Shown here: positions 9,290-19,790 of the stretch, piece by piece | Layout of the letters: every line of letters starts with the position of its first letter | Position numbering within the stretch: the stretch's first letter is position 1 | Assembly: GCF_001468085.1 (NCBI RefSeq) | Contig: NZ_LNZB01000056.1 | Location: 96,028-160,027 of the forward strand | Reading direction: 5' to 3' | DNA: 64,000 nt | Source of the DNA: Legionella waltersii | Lineage (GTDB): Bacteria; Pseudomonadota; Gammaproteobacteria; Legionellales; Legionellaceae | Translations under genes and position numbers: made by a program | Notes under the pieces: model-generated | The model's input: only the letters and a program-made list of their open reading frames with translations | The model's database searches: none | Told to the model about the DNA's origin: nothing

Positions 9290-9514
9290 CCGCTTGCTGA
9301 TGCGCGGCTCGGTTCCTTCTTTGCTCTCTGAATCAAATCCTTGTCACAGCAGGGAGTGAACCGAGCCGCGCGCGTAAGCAAGCGGATACGAAACTATTCG
9401 CTTTCAAGAATGACGTTGCTTAAGGCAGCGCCATTAGGCGAAGCGACAGACCTATGCTTACTGATCATCAGAGAAGAGATGAGTGGGGGCACTGTAATAA
9501 GCGTCGATTCCTCA
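9290..9514. repeat. Dispersed palindromic repeat, copy 1 (truncated)
   Basis: About 225 bp, closely similar to 21747-21972 across the whole length with few substitutions and small indels. It contains an inner hairpin: CCGCTTGCT paired with AGCAAGCGG, and GCGGCTCGGTT paired with AACCGAGCCGC, around a ~45-nt loop. The left outer arm present in copy 2 is missing here, probably cut off by the end of icmB. Short ORFs inside are shadows of the repeat. The rest of 9262-9596 shows nothing else I can support. Confidence 0.85.
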
Positions 9515-9596
9515 ACTTTAAGGGTAGATAAGTCCTGTAATGGTTAGTGAATACAAAAATAAGACATTCCTAATTAAGAATAGGTTATAAATATCA

Positions 9597-10850
9597 CTAA
9601 AGTTGATTTCTATAACTTTCTTTCAGTTTAAATGATGCTGAAAGTACAAAAATACACCAGATAAACACATACCAAGCAGGGGCATAATTGTTACCAGTAA
9701 GGTTTATCAGTGTAAATGACAGTAAGGGCATCGTTCCGCCAAAAATAGCCTGAGCAATGTTGTAAGAGATGGATATTCCACTTGCCCTTACTTGGGTTGG
9801 AAACATTTCAGCAATAATAGTAGGAACTGTAGCATTAATTGGGGCTAAGATCATGGCTAATAATAGTTCGCTAAAGAAAATATTCCACCAATTATCACTC
9901 AAGAGAAGATAAAAAATAGGAAAAATAAAGACAAATAATAATGCTAATGCGGTTAAGAAAATAGGTTTCCTACCTACTAAATCAGAGAGATATCCCATGG
10001 GTGGTATTAGGCATGTAAGTAAAGCAAGTGCTAATAGGTTGATTAACAAAGCGTCCTTTAATAAAAAGCTCTCAGAATTCACTAGGTATGTATTTAGATA
10101 GGCAATCAAAACGTAATTACTGAGAGCCATAATACTTGTTATTAGAATGGATATAATAAGTGGCTTTTTGAATTTGGTAAAAACTACTTTTGCAGGTATT
10201 TCATGACTACGTTCAGCGTTGAGAAAAGAAGGGGATTCAACACTGTGTATTCGTAAATAGATGCCAACTATTCCGAGTGTACCTCCTAATAAATAAGGTA
10301 TTCTCCAACCCCAAATGTATAATGTATGATCTTTAAATAAATAACTCATTAGGGACGCAATAAGCGCTCCAAGAAAAATTCCTAAAAATGCACTGCTGAG
10401 TACCAAGCTTCCTGCTAAGCCACGTCGATTATGAAACATATGTTCAATGAGATACGTTGTAGAGCCTGGTAGTTCCCCACCAACTGCTAATCCTTGTACA
10501 AGCCTAAGTACAGAAAATAAAATAGGAGCAAAGATTCCCAAGGAATTAAAATCAGGCAACAAAGCAATTAAGCTTGTAGAAATAGTCATTATACTCATAG
10601 AAACAATCAGGGCTTTACGTCTACCAACCTTGTCAGCATAATGACCAAATAGAAGACCTCCAATAGGTCTCATGATGAATCCAATTGCAAATAAGCTAAA
10701 AGTGGCGATCAGTGAGACGAAATGAACTTTAGATGGAAAAAATACATCAGCAAAAATTGGAGCAAAGCTAGCATAAAGCAGAAAATCGTACCACTCTAAT
10801 GCATTACCATATAGGCCTGCTATGACACTGCGCATTTCATTTGGGGGCAT
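9597..10850 (-). CDS. tphA: TphA, MFS transporter (ProP/metabolite:H+ symporter type)
   Basis: 417 residues with about 12 hydrophobic helices and the MFS loop motif GHYADKVGRRKAL between helices 2 and 3. The N-terminus (NALEWYDFLLYA) and the segment GGELPGSTTYLIEH are typical of the metabolite:H+ symporter family that includes ProP and the Legionella Pht/Tph transporters. Its position between icmB and icmF matches tphA of the L. pneumophila icm locus, where it is not a secretion component. The substrate cannot be read from sequence. It is on the same strand as icmF, 91 bp downstream. Confidence 0.85.
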   Translation of the reverse strand: MPPNEMRSVIAGLYGNALEWYDFLLYASFAPIFADVFFPSKVHFVSLIATFSLFAIGFIMRPIGGLLFGHYADKVGRRKALIVSMSIMTISTSLIALLPDFNSLGIFAPILFSVLRLVQGLAVGGELPGSTTYLIEHMFHNRRGLAGSLVLSSAFLGIFLGALIASLMSYLFKDHTLYIWGWRIPYLLGGTLGIVGIYLRIHSVESPSFLNAERSHEIPAKVVFTKFKKPLIISILITSIMALSNYVLIAYLNTYLVNSESFLLKDALLINLLALALLTCLIPPMGYLSDLVGRKPIFLTALALLFVFIFPIFYLLLSDNWWNIFFSELLLAMILAPINATVPTIIAEMFPTQVRASGISISYNIAQAIFGGTMPLLSFTLINLTGNNYAPAWYVFIWCIFVLSASFKLKESYRNQL

Positions 10851-10941
10851 GATTCGTTGATTTCCTATCTCTTCTGTTTAAACTTGAGGGACGCAGTCAA
10901 ACAGTAGTCTATGAACTTGTTCAAAGATCAATAGCAACAGA

Positions 10942-13866
10942 TTAAGCGATATGCTCCGTCAATGTAAACCCATTTAATATCCCAGGTGTGAATGGATTGA
11001 TCTGATTGTTTGTTTTCATCAGGTAACGTCCCGAGTTGCTGTTAACCTCAAACAGTATTTGTAAATTTGAGCTGTCTTGGTCATCGATTAAGACATTCAC
11101 TTTTTCCAATAACTTAAATAACGCCCAAGTACCTTCCTCTGCAAGTTCGTAGTGGTTCCCTTCTATAGAGTCAAGAGTTAATTTTGCATTGTCTTGTGGC
11201 CATGAAAAACGCATGATGGATTCGCTGTTTTGATTGTCAGTTAATTGAGTGTCTCCAATTTCTAGAACTAATTTGGACACTACAGGATCCAAACTAATCT
11301 TTTGCAAACTGAAAAGAATTTTACTTTCGTCACCATGATCGGGGAAAAACATATTGGTGATTATGTTTGCCCGAATCATCTCATCGATCGCCTCGGAACT
11401 AAGGGGAAATACGAAATCATTAACAGGCTTCGGTTTCCATTCTGGGCTTGATGTATCTAGAAAAGGTTTAATGTATTGTTCTGAAAACGTATTTAAGATT
11501 CCATTGGTTGAGAAAAATCGATTAAAATCATCAATAGCAATCTCCTGACCGTGTGTATTCTCGAAGGGATAACGCTGCGCAATGCTATGTTGAAACTCTT
11601 TATAAACAGTTTGCCGCCACTGATAATTGACATATTGTCGACTGTCTCTAATCAGTAATACCCATGTATCGCCAGCTATTTGCTGCGTCCAACCTTTAAT
11701 TGGCTCAGGCAATTGACGTGCTTGTATATAGAGTAAGCTAACTGGATCGGAGGAGTTTTCATTGATAAAGCGCGAGCGGGTAACAGTGAATGCCGTTTTA
11801 CCTTTATCATTGACAACAGAAATGGTGCTTATAAAGTGCTCTAGTTCGGTAATGCGCATATTTAATTCTTTGATTACCGATAAACTCATTAAATTGAGAT
11901 CTGTAAAACGATTAGCAATGTTCTGATTGAACGTTGGATCGCTTTCGCTCAAATCGGGTTTAGTTTCTTGTTGTATCAACTGGACAAACTTATAAAATGC
12001 ATTCGACTGTTTTAATGTCTTCGTAACTACACGGCCTTCTTGATAGTCATTATATCTCAATGGATGAGATTTTTTCATGAAAGTTTGCCACCAAGTGACA
12101 TAATCAAAGCAATAAGCTTGTAGAAGCATGGGCTGCAGTTGGGATAAATCTTGACGCGCAAGTACCCAGTTTTCTGCTTGTAAAGTAGCGCTAATTTTAG
12201 GCAATTCACTGACAATTTTTGAAAAACCGTGTTTAGTAAAGTAAACAGGGACTGCATTTGTAGGTAAATTAAATCCTTCAATGTCAACTTTTTGCTTCTC
12301 TGATGGGAAATATTCTTTGGCTATGGAGTAAAATAAATAGCCAGTGGGCAAAGCATTCAAATAATTACGTGCATCGCTGATTACTTGTGGCTTAACAACA
12401 AGCGAATCTAGTGGTTTAGTCAACGTTTGTTCTAGCAGAGCAATTTGTTTTTGAGTTGCATTTCCTGGCTGGTTTTGCCATTGATTTTTAAACCATTCAA
12501 CGATAGGTGCGGCAGAAAAGTGATCGGGTTGGGTAAGCATAATATAAATTTTTAATGCTTTATAGCGAGTAATTGGGGTATTAGTGGGACTAATAATGAC
12601 TTGCTCTAGCTCATTGGTAAGTGAGGGTAAGAACTCCCCATGCAATCTTGCATTTGTATTATTATGTAAACTTAATTTCAGCCTATGGACTGTTGGCAAT
12701 GATATAGCGTTTGAAGAGATTAGATCCATTTCTTTAGTGGCTTTGGATAAATGATACAAGGCTTGGGCACGGTTGCCGCTTTGTTGTGCAGCCAGAGCAT
12801 CATAGGCAAGTAGTTCTTTGCTTGCTTCATCAAGAAGGTTGGAGGTTTTATAGTGGCTGTACATCAAAAGCATTAAACTAATTCCGGCTAAGCCCGCAGT
12901 AATCGCCATGATAGGTTTTTGGGACCAGCGGGTAACTTGAGGAACTTGACTGGATTGATCTTGTGCAGCTTTTATTGCACCTTCTATAAAATAGGCTCTG
13001 AAATTAGTGGCCTGGGGAAAAGTATCTTGGACTACTAGAGCGTACTCATGCTCAATTTTCTTATTTAAGCGGTCGACACTAACACCACCTTGTTCGGCAC
13101 TTGTGAAAAAAATCGAATGTAAGTGAAATATCTTCGGTGAAATGGCTTGAATCAATGACTGTATTGGGGTTCGAAGGCTAGCTACTTGCAATGGGAATTC
13201 ACGTATTAAGCTTCTCTTTATGGTGGAACGAGCAGGGTGCATTTTTTGAATGACTTGATGCCCTAAGGTTTCTATCAGATGGTTGAATTGCTGTGTGTAA
13301 GTTTCTGCTTTCTTTTTAGGTTGGTTAATGCATTCTAAAGAGAAACCCAATGGTTTTGATAAATCACTAGCATGATCTGTTTGATAGAACTCAGAAAAAC
13401 CCGCAAGGGTATCCATTTTTGTGAAAAATAGGGCTAGCTCAGTTTGATATCCAAGATTTAAACCTAAACGATGTAATAATTGCAGATGCGATTTTTTTTG
13501 TTCTGCAAATTGGTTGCTGTCTCCGATTAATAAGTCATTGACATCAATACACAGTACAAGACCTGAAATTTTTAAGTGTCTATGACATTTATTTAATTGT
13601 TTAAAGGTATTTTGGAGTATGTTTTTACTGTTTGTTAGCCAGCTCTCCCCTAACTCAACAACAATACCTCGTGCATTATAGTATATTTTTGCATGTTCTT
13701 CGCTTAGAACAGGCACTTCTTCCATTTTGCTTTGCTTTAATAAAGCGGTCTTTCCTTGTTTACTTTTCCCAGTTAAAACTAAGAAAGACATAGGATTGCC
13801 TTGAGGTTTTAGTTGAGAAACCACTTTTTTTATCGCGTCGCATAAAGCATTTAAAGAGTTGTCCAT
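10942..13866 (-). CDS. icmF: IcmF, TssM-like inner-membrane protein with P-loop
   Basis: 974 residues. A perfect Walker A motif (GKSKQGKT, residues 33-40) sits in the N-terminal cytoplasmic domain. A membrane segment at about 320-340 is followed by a long periplasmic region. IcmF with IcmH/DotU stabilises the Dot/Icm core and helps place DotH and DotG in the outer membrane; the pair is homologous to TssM/TssL of type VI systems. Its start overlaps the icmH stop by one base (TAATG), indicating translational coupling. It is shorter than many TssM proteins, as is usual for Legionella IcmF. Confidence 0.95.
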   Translation of the reverse strand: MDNSLNALCDAIKKVVSQLKPQGNPMSFLVLTGKSKQGKTALLKQSKMEEVPVLSEEHAKIYYNARGIVVELGESWLTNSKNILQNTFKQLNKCHRHLKISGLVLCIDVNDLLIGDSNQFAEQKKSHLQLLHRLGLNLGYQTELALFFTKMDTLAGFSEFYQTDHASDLSKPLGFSLECINQPKKKAETYTQQFNHLIETLGHQVIQKMHPARSTIKRSLIREFPLQVASLRTPIQSLIQAISPKIFHLHSIFFTSAEQGGVSVDRLNKKIEHEYALVVQDTFPQATNFRAYFIEGAIKAAQDQSSQVPQVTRWSQKPIMAITAGLAGISLMLLMYSHYKTSNLLDEASKELLAYDALAAQQSGNRAQALYHLSKATKEMDLISSNAISLPTVHRLKLSLHNNTNARLHGEFLPSLTNELEQVIISPTNTPITRYKALKIYIMLTQPDHFSAAPIVEWFKNQWQNQPGNATQKQIALLEQTLTKPLDSLVVKPQVISDARNYLNALPTGYLFYSIAKEYFPSEKQKVDIEGFNLPTNAVPVYFTKHGFSKIVSELPKISATLQAENWVLARQDLSQLQPMLLQAYCFDYVTWWQTFMKKSHPLRYNDYQEGRVVTKTLKQSNAFYKFVQLIQQETKPDLSESDPTFNQNIANRFTDLNLMSLSVIKELNMRITELEHFISTISVVNDKGKTAFTVTRSRFINENSSDPVSLLYIQARQLPEPIKGWTQQIAGDTWVLLIRDSRQYVNYQWRQTVYKEFQHSIAQRYPFENTHGQEIAIDDFNRFFSTNGILNTFSEQYIKPFLDTSSPEWKPKPVNDFVFPLSSEAIDEMIRANIITNMFFPDHGDESKILFSLQKISLDPVVSKLVLEIGDTQLTDNQNSESIMRFSWPQDNAKLTLDSIEGNHYELAEEGTWALFKLLEKVNVLIDDQDSSNLQILFEVNSNSGRYLMKTNNQINPFTPGILNGFTLTEHIA

Positions 13867-14654
13867 TAGTCTTCCAGCATAGCAAGTTGGGTATGTCCAA
13901 ATAATACAGTTTTAGCTTTATTTTCTAGTACCATTTGACTAGCTAAAAAGGCTAAGACCAAAATTCCTATAGCAGCAAAGGCAGAGATCAGCGCAGGCTT
14001 ATAGCTATTTTTGATGGTCCTAGGAATAGGGGTTTCTTGAAAGAATTTGTGCGGTTTGTTAAATCGATGTTGTTGGATGATTTGGTACAGATCTTCTATA
14101 GTATTGTCCAAAACTTGTCGTCCGTCCGGTTTAAGATGGTACTTTCCTTCAAACCCAGCAATTAAACAAAAATAAATTAATTCAATTAAATCCAGATATT
14201 GGTTTGGGCGTTCCTTGACATAGTCCAATATTTCAAAAAAACGTACTTGTGGTTCAGATCCTTCATTCGTCAATGGTGTAAATGATTTAAATTCTATTGC
14301 AACGTTATGCACCCGTAAGTAACTCTTTCCTAGAATTTCATCGATAGTCGCGGATAGAATGTACTGGGCAACCCCAATAAGTTCAATCGTGTACTTAGAC
14401 GCATGCAATTTGCTGTGAAATGCGCGCAATTCATGTTCTATGTTGTCTCTTATGTTTTCAATGGGGGGTAGCGAAGGGCTTAGGCATAAACGCTCAAGGA
14501 GAGATAACAGGGGGCCAGCAGCTGCGACCAAAATATTGCTTGAAAATGGTGCAATAAATAATTTTGAGCGATAGTAACCTTGAGGTGCTATTCCTGTTGA
14601 TTCTGTCATTAAAAGACGGCTGACAAGTGAGGCCGGGTACTGCTCAGTTGTCAT
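13866..14654 (-). CDS. icmH: IcmH/DotU, TssL-like membrane partner of IcmF
   Basis: 262 residues from the chosen start (MTTEQYPASL). I prefer this ATG over one 17 codons upstream because it has a well-placed TGGAG site and gives the family's usual length of about 260. The cytoplasmic DotU/TssL domain is followed by a single C-terminal membrane anchor of about 20 residues beginning ALISAFAAIGILV. It acts with IcmF to stabilise the Dot/Icm core. It is first in the icmH-icmF-tphA strand run, with a promoter-like sequence about 65-95 bp upstream. Confidence 0.94.
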   Translation of the reverse strand: MTTEQYPASLVSRLLMTESTGIAPQGYYRSKLFIAPFSSNILVAAAGPLLSLLERLCLSPSLPPIENIRDNIEHELRAFHSKLHASKYTIELIGVAQYILSATIDEILGKSYLRVHNVAIEFKSFTPLTNEGSEPQVRFFEILDYVKERPNQYLDLIELIYFCLIAGFEGKYHLKPDGRQVLDNTIEDLYQIIQQHRFNKPHKFFQETPIPRTIKNSYKPALISAFAAIGILVLAFLASQMVLENKAKTVLFGHTQLAMLED

Positions 14655-14719
14655 GGTTCTACTCCATAGGACCTTTGCTATGCTATTAAGCATAATAAAA
14701 ATCACAGATTAAAAAGAAG

Positions 14720-14749
14720 ATAATACGTTATCTAGCGTATTGAATTCAA
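14720..14749 (-). promoter_or_regulatory. Candidate sigma-70 promoter for icmH-icmF
   Basis: On the minus strand, TTGAAT (14744-14749) and TATTAT (14720-14725) are separated by 18 bp. They lie in the 118-bp gap between the purH stop and the icmH start. The spacing and hexamers fit a moderate sigma-70 promoter that would let icmH-icmF be transcribed independently of the upstream aroQ-purH run. This rests on sequence only. Confidence 0.5.
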
Positions 14750-14772
14750 GCTAGTAAAATCTTCATCAGCTC

Positions 14773-16362
14773 CTAATGTTTAAAATGCCGAATACCTGTA
14801 AACACCATGGCTATGTTATGTTGATCAGCACAAGCAATAATCTGCTCGTCTCTAATAGAGCCACCAGGCTGAATGATTGCTGAAATTCCTGCTTTGGCTG
14901 CAATCTCTATTGTATCTGGAAATGGAATAAATGCATCTGAGGCCATCACTGAGCCAATTGGGCTTAACTCCATTTGTTCTGCTTGCCATAGGCCAATTCT
15001 CGCACTCATCACACGACTTGTTTGGCCTCCACCAATACCTATTGTTGTTCGATTTTTTGCATAGACAATGGCATTTGATTTGACGTGTTTTACGGCAGTC
15101 CAAGCAAATAACAAATCATGAAGTTGATCTTTACTTGGTTTTTGCTTAGTGACTGCTTTAATCTCACACGAGCCTAGAGAGATTGAATCATGTTCCTGAA
15201 CGAGAAGTCCACCATCAATTTTTTTCATGCTTAATCTAAATTCATTATCCAATGGCCAAAATCCAGTGACTAGCACTCGAATGTTTTCTTTTGTAGCTAA
15301 TATAGATTTTGCAGCTTGACTTACCTCTGGGGCAATGATTACCTCTACAAACTGCTTGTCTATAATAGATTGGGCCGTCTCGGCATCTAAACTATGATTA
15401 AACGCAATTATTCCACCATAAGCTGAAACTGGGTCCGCTTGAAATGCTCTTAAATAAGCAGTTAAGGAGTTTTCAGCCAAGGCAATACCACAAGGATTTG
15501 CATGCTTCACAATAACGCAAGCAGTACTATCTAGTGTAAAAGATTTCACACAATCTAATGCGGCGTCAGCATCTAAAAGATTATTATAGGATAATTGCTT
15601 CCCTTGAAGCAGACTTGCACCACCTAAAGAGCCTTGAGCCGAGTTTTTATCCGCGTAAAAAGCGGCTTGTTGGTGTGGATTTTCCCCATATCTTAAATCA
15701 CTTATTTTACTAAATTGACAGGTTAGAACGTCTGGGAACCCGCTGGGTGTAAAGTCAGAATCTAATGTGGTTAAATAATTTGCGATGGCAGCATCGTAAG
15801 ATGCAGTATGAGCAAAAGCTCTTTTTGCCAGTTGAAAACTCCAGTCTATGGGTGTCTGCTTAGCTTCTAAGTACTGAATGAGTTCAGCGTAGTCCTCTGG
15901 TTGAACTATAACATAGGTATGAGCATGATTTTTTGCTGCTGCTCGTACCATCGTTGGACCACCAATATCTATGTTTTCAACGGCTTTATTAAAATCGCAA
16001 TCGGGTTTGCTGATAACTTGTTCAAATGGATACAAATTAACAATTACGAGATCAATAGGTTTCAACCCATGTTGCTGTAATAACTGTGTATCTTGCTCGC
16101 CTCTTGCCAAGAGACCTGCATGTATTGCTGGGTGTAATGTTTTTACGCGGCCATCCATCATTTCAGGAAAACCCGTATAGTCACTAACATCAGTAACTGG
16201 AATTCCAATTTCTCTTAATTGAATGGCTGTATTACCCGTTGCGATAATTTCGACCCCATGTTTATGCAGGGCTTGGCCAAGTTCTTGCAATCCTCTTTTA
16301 TCAGAAACACTAATCAGTGCTCTTTGTGGTGCAAAGGGGGTATTTGATTCTTTTGTTGCCAT
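14773..16362 (-). CDS. purH: Bifunctional AICAR transformylase / IMP cyclohydrolase
   Basis: 529 residues from ATG 16362. An ATG three codons earlier sits almost on top of the AGAAGG ribosome site, so the second is better placed. The N-terminal MGS-like IMP cyclohydrolase domain (RALISVSDKRGL, DGRVKTLHP) is followed by the AICAR transformylase domain with the KHANPCG motif and a C-terminal FPDTIEIAAKAG. It catalyses the last two steps of purine synthesis to IMP. Last gene of the aroQ-accB-accC-prmA-purH run. Confidence 0.97.
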   Translation of the reverse strand: MATKESNTPFAPQRALISVSDKRGLQELGQALHKHGVEIIATGNTAIQLREIGIPVTDVSDYTGFPEMMDGRVKTLHPAIHAGLLARGEQDTQLLQQHGLKPIDLVIVNLYPFEQVISKPDCDFNKAVENIDIGGPTMVRAAAKNHAHTYVIVQPEDYAELIQYLEAKQTPIDWSFQLAKRAFAHTASYDAAIANYLTTLDSDFTPSGFPDVLTCQFSKISDLRYGENPHQQAAFYADKNSAQGSLGGASLLQGKQLSYNNLLDADAALDCVKSFTLDSTACVIVKHANPCGIALAENSLTAYLRAFQADPVSAYGGIIAFNHSLDAETAQSIIDKQFVEVIIAPEVSQAAKSILATKENIRVLVTGFWPLDNEFRLSMKKIDGGLLVQEHDSISLGSCEIKAVTKQKPSKDQLHDLLFAWTAVKHVKSNAIVYAKNRTTIGIGGGQTSRVMSARIGLWQAEQMELSPIGSVMASDAFIPFPDTIEIAAKAGISAIIQPGGSIRDEQIIACADQHNIAMVFTGIRHFKH

Positions 16363-16388
16363 AATTATCATGCCTTCTAAAATCGGGA

Positions 16389-17258
16389 TTAGTTTTTAAC
16401 AAATACCAACAGTGCCCAACCATCTGAGTTCTCTCTAGATATTAGACTAAATACCCCTTGGTAAGCTTCAATAAGTACAGAAGATTGTTCATCCAAAATA
16501 CCAGAAACGACCAGTTGTCCATTTTTGGAGAGTAATTGCTGAAATCTTTCTTTTAAACTGATCAAAGGAGCCAGCAAAATATTTGCAATGATCAGATCAA
16601 CAGGATTTTGTAGTGCTTCTGGTATGCTGACTGAGAGTTGTTGTTCATTAATTTCATTTGCTAGAGCATTATTATGGGTAGCTTGTAGTGCTTGATTATC
16701 TATATCAACTGCATAAACATGTTGTGCTCCCAATTTAATTGCAGCTAAAGACAGAATGCCTGAGCCGCATCCGTAATCAATGATGGATTTACTGGATAAG
16801 TTAGCTTGCTCCAACCAGGTGAGACACAACGATGTTGTTGCATGTGAACCTGTTCCAAACGCTAATCCTGGATCCAATATCAAATTGATTGCATCAGGTT
16901 CTGGGGGGGTGAGCCAGGAAGGGCAAACCCACAAATGCTTACCAAATCGATGTGGTTTGAAATCATCCATGCATACTCTTTCCCAATCCTTATCGGCTAA
17001 GGTGTCTAAGCTGCATGAGAATTTAGGTCGCTTGTCTTTGAGTAATTGGCGTACTCGATGAGCCTCTTCAGCTTGAGAAAATAATGCATGAATGATGACC
17101 TCAGGCCATAATGGCGTGGTTCCAGGTTCAGGCTCAAGAACGGGATTGTCGTTTTTGTCAGTGAGCATGATGGACAATGCACCTTGCTCCTGCAATTCAT
17201 CAGTAATTTGTTCAATTTCTTCTGTAGGACAGTTTTCTATTTTTAGTTGGAACCACAC
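16389..17258 (-). CDS. prmA: Ribosomal protein L11 methyltransferase
   Basis: 289 residues from a GTG start 4 bp after accC, preceded by an AAGGA site within accC. The class I SAM-dependent methyltransferase core shows the motif IDYGCGSGILSLAA and the downstream VDLIIANILLAPL (NPPY-like NILL motif) typical of PrmA. It trimethylates L11 on the ribosome. The accBC-prmA arrangement is frequent in gammaproteobacteria. Confidence 0.96.
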   Translation of the reverse strand: MWFQLKIENCPTEEIEQITDELQEQGALSIMLTDKNDNPVLEPEPGTTPLWPEVIIHALFSQAEEAHRVRQLLKDKRPKFSCSLDTLADKDWERVCMDDFKPHRFGKHLWVCPSWLTPPEPDAINLILDPGLAFGTGSHATTSLCLTWLEQANLSSKSIIDYGCGSGILSLAAIKLGAQHVYAVDIDNQALQATHNNALANEINEQQLSVSIPEALQNPVDLIIANILLAPLISLKERFQQLLSKNGQLVVSGILDEQSSVLIEAYQGVFSLISRENSDGWALLVFVKN

Positions 17259-17262
17259 AGGC

Positions 17263-18603
17263 TTAGTCCTTGAGCATTTTTTCTAGATAATGAATATTTG
17301 TTCCACCCTCCATAAAGGCTTTGTCATGCATAATGCGATGGTGTAACTCAACATTGGTTTTTATTCCATCAATAACGATTTCATCCAATGCATTACGCAT
17401 TCTGGCCATAGCCTCAGCTCTAGTAGACCCATAACTGATTAGCTTACCAATCATCGAATCGTAATTGGGGGGAACTGTGTAACTGGAATAAATATGGGAA
17501 TCAAAGCGAATTCCAGGTCCTCCGGGTTGATGTAATATTTTGATTTTACCTGGAGAGGGCATAAATGTTTTGGGATCTTCGGCATTTATTCGGCATTCAA
17601 TGGCATGGCCACGAAGGGTTATATCTTCTTGCTTTAATGTTAAAGGAATATCACTGGCAATTTTGATTTGTTCTTTGATTAAATCAATGCCAGTTATCAT
17701 TTCAGTAACAGGGTGCTCCACCTGGATGCGAGTATTCATTTCGATAAAATAAAAGCAACCGTCTTGAAATAGAAACTCGAAAGTTCCAGCTCCTCTGTAT
17801 TTTAGATCTTTACATGCTTGAACGACCGATGCACCAATTTTGTTTCTAAGTTCAGGGTTAATTCCTGGAGCGGGTGCTTCTTCCACCACTTTTTGATGTC
17901 GTCTTTGCATTGAGCAATCGCGTTCTCCTAGATGGATGGCATGACCTTTTCCATCACCAAGAACTTGAAATTCAACATGGCGTGGATTTTCTAGGAATTT
18001 CTCCATGTACACGATTGGATTATTAAAGGCCGCTTTGGCTTCACTGCTTGTTAGAGCAATAGCACTTAATAAATTCGATTCACTATGAACGACACGCATT
18101 CCTCGACCACCACCTCCGCCAGCTGCTTTGATGATGATGGGATATCCAATTTTACGAGCTAGTTGTAGATTATGATTCTCATCCTCTCCCAGTGGGCCAT
18201 CAGAACCAGGCACACAAGGAACACCTGCTGCCTTCATGGCAGCAATTGCGGATACTTTATCTCCCATTAGGCGTATGGAGTCTCCTCTTGGGCCAATGAA
18301 TCGAAAACCGCTTTGCTCAACTACGTCTGCAAAATCAGCGTTTTCAGATAAGAATCCATAACCAGGGTGAATTGCCACTGCGTCAGTGATTTCAGCCGCT
18401 GAAATAATGGCAGGTATATTCAGATAACTCTTTTGGGATGGTGCTGGACCTATACAAACCGTTTCGTCTGCTAAGCGAACATGCAATAGATCTTTATCCA
18501 CATCGGAGTGAACAGCAACAGTTTGAATTCCGAGTTCTTTACAAGCACGTAATATACGTAAGGCAATTTCGCCTCTATTAGCGATTACAATTTTACTGAG
18601 CAT
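17263..18603 (-). CDS. accC: Acetyl-CoA carboxylase, biotin carboxylase subunit
   Basis: 446 residues, the standard length. ATP-grasp biotin carboxylase with the N-terminal [17 protein letters not shown], the glycine-rich ATP loop [12 protein letters not shown], and the catalytic [13 protein letters not shown]. It carboxylates biotin on AccB in the first step of malonyl-CoA formation. It lies 12 bp after accB on the same strand. The same subunit might also serve the biotin carrier protein encoded at 19791-21581, but that is inference. Confidence 0.97.
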   Translation of the reverse strand: MLSKIVIANRGEIALRILRACKELGIQTVAVHSDVDKDLLHVRLADETVCIGPAPSQKSYLNIPAIISAAEITDAVAIHPGYGFLSENADFADVVEQSGFRFIGPRGDSIRLMGDKVSAIAAMKAAGVPCVPGSDGPLGEDENHNLQLARKIGYPIIIKAAGGGGGRGMRVVHSESNLLSAIALTSSEAKAAFNNPIVYMEKFLENPRHVEFQVLGDGKGHAIHLGERDCSMQRRHQKVVEEAPAPGINPELRNKIGASVVQACKDLKYRGAGTFEFLFQDGCFYFIEMNTRIQVEHPVTEMITGIDLIKEQIKIASDIPLTLKQEDITLRGHAIECRINAEDPKTFMPSPGKIKILHQPGGPGIRFDSHIYSSYTVPPNYDSMIGKLISYGSTRAEAMARMRNALDEIVIDGIKTNVELHHRIMHDKAFMEGGTNIHYLEKMLKD

Positions 18604-18615
18604 AGACAGGTCTCA

Positions 18616-19092
18616 CTATTCTATAATAAACAAGGCCTGATCATATTCCACAGGATCGCCGTTGTTCACTAGTATTTCAACAATTTTACCTGTTCGATCC
18701 GCTTCAATTTCGTTAAACATTTTCATGGCTTCAATAATACACAAAGTATCACCAGCTTTGACAGATTGTCCCACAGCTACAAATGGAGGGCTATCTGGAG
18801 ATGGCGATGTGTACATTGTTCCAACCATCGGTGAACGAATTTTGTGGCCTTGGGCTGTTGTAGCAACTGGCTTGTTGTCAATGGGCGCATGCGCTTGATC
18901 AGAACTTGGGTTCGCTGCTGGTACAGCAATATGTTGGGTCGGTGGCGCAACATAGTGTATTGGATGAGTATCCATAGGCACACTGCTGTGACGGCTTAGT
19001 CTTAGGGATTCTTCGCCTTCTTTGATTTCAATTTCTGAAATACCAGTTTCTTCAAGAAGTTCAATGAGCTTTCTAATTTTTCTAATATCCAT
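18616..19092 (-). CDS. accB: Acetyl-CoA carboxylase, biotin carboxyl carrier protein
   Basis: 158 residues from ATG 19092 ([10 protein letters not shown]). The reading frame is open a further 16 codons upstream, but that would overlap aroQ, and this ATG has a GAGAG site. The N-terminal helical domain and a Pro/Ala-rich linker precede the biotinyl domain carrying the [10 protein letters not shown] motif, whose Lys accepts biotin. Family length is about 155. It lies 13 bp after aroQ and 12 bp before accC. Confidence 0.96.
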   Translation of the reverse strand: MDIRKIRKLIELLEETGISEIEIKEGEESLRLSRHSSVPMDTHPIHYVAPPTQHIAVPAANPSSDQAHAPIDNKPVATTAQGHKIRSPMVGTMYTSPSPDSPPFVAVGQSVKAGDTLCIIEAMKMFNEIEADRTGKIVEILVNNGDPVEYDQALFIIE

Positions 19093-19105
19093 TGGTGTAA
19101 TCTCT

Positions 19106-19543
19106 CTACTGTAATTCTTTGATAATTGCTTGCACGGCAAGTAAGTAACCAGTTGCCCCTAATCCACTAATAACGCCTTTAGCGAGATCAGAGAAATAGG
19201 AGTGGTGACGAAATGATTCACGTGCATAAATATTACTAAGATGCACTTCTATAAAGGGTATAGATACCGCGCTTAAGGCATCTCTCATAGCAATGCTTGT
19301 GTGAGTATAAGCGGCGGGGTTAATGATGATGTAATTAACTTTATTGCTTCCAGCTTCTTGTATAGCATGAATTAACTCATCCTCAGCATTGCTTTGATAA
19401 CAGGACAAATCAATTCCAGCTTCTTTAGCAGTCGCAATCAAATTTGAATTAATTTGATCTAAAGAAGTTCCCCCATAAATAGAGGGTTCTCTTGAGCCTA
19501 GTAGATTCAAATTAGGGCCATGTATTACTAAAATTTTTTTCAT
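19106..19543 (-). CDS. aroQ: 3-dehydroquinate dehydratase, type II
   Basis: 145 residues, the typical type II length. Motifs are [17 protein letters not shown] at the N-terminus (catalytic Tyr lies in the following SIYGG loop), [10 protein letters not shown] and the [13 protein letters not shown] substrate loop. It catalyses the third shikimate step. It is first in the aroQ-accB-accC-prmA-purH run, an order seen in many gammaproteobacteria. Confidence 0.97.
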   Translation of the reverse strand: MKKILVIHGPNLNLLGSREPSIYGGTSLDQINSNLIATAKEAGIDLSCYQSNAEDELIHAIQEAGSNKVNYIIINPAAYTHTSIAMRDALSAVSIPFIEVHLSNIYARESFRHHSYFSDLAKGVISGLGATGYLLAVQAIIKELQ

Positions 19544-19790
19544 TAAACTTCAGTATAGTCTAAAGATTTGCAAATTTTGCCTGAACTTTAAAAATTTGTC
19601 TATATATCTAAGAGGATATCAACAAGATCAAAGCAAGTTTTCAATTAATACACTCTATTCAATGCATGGAGGAGATGGGGCTGTGAAGATAAGGCCGACC
19701 TCTACTTTCAGTCAATAGGACCTGCTATCAGGATGTTCTATATAATAGGTTGTGCTATCGTAAGCGATTATCGTAAATCTAGGAAGACTT

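Noticed and set aside
9341..9547. 68-codon ORF after icmB
   Set aside because: It lies in the palindromic repeat and is shared with the copy at 21747-21972 through the repeat only.
19544..19790. Riboswitch or attenuator between aroQ and the carboxyltransferase gene
   Set aside because: Only a weak TATAAT-like sequence and short inverted stretches; nothing resembling a known riboswitch.
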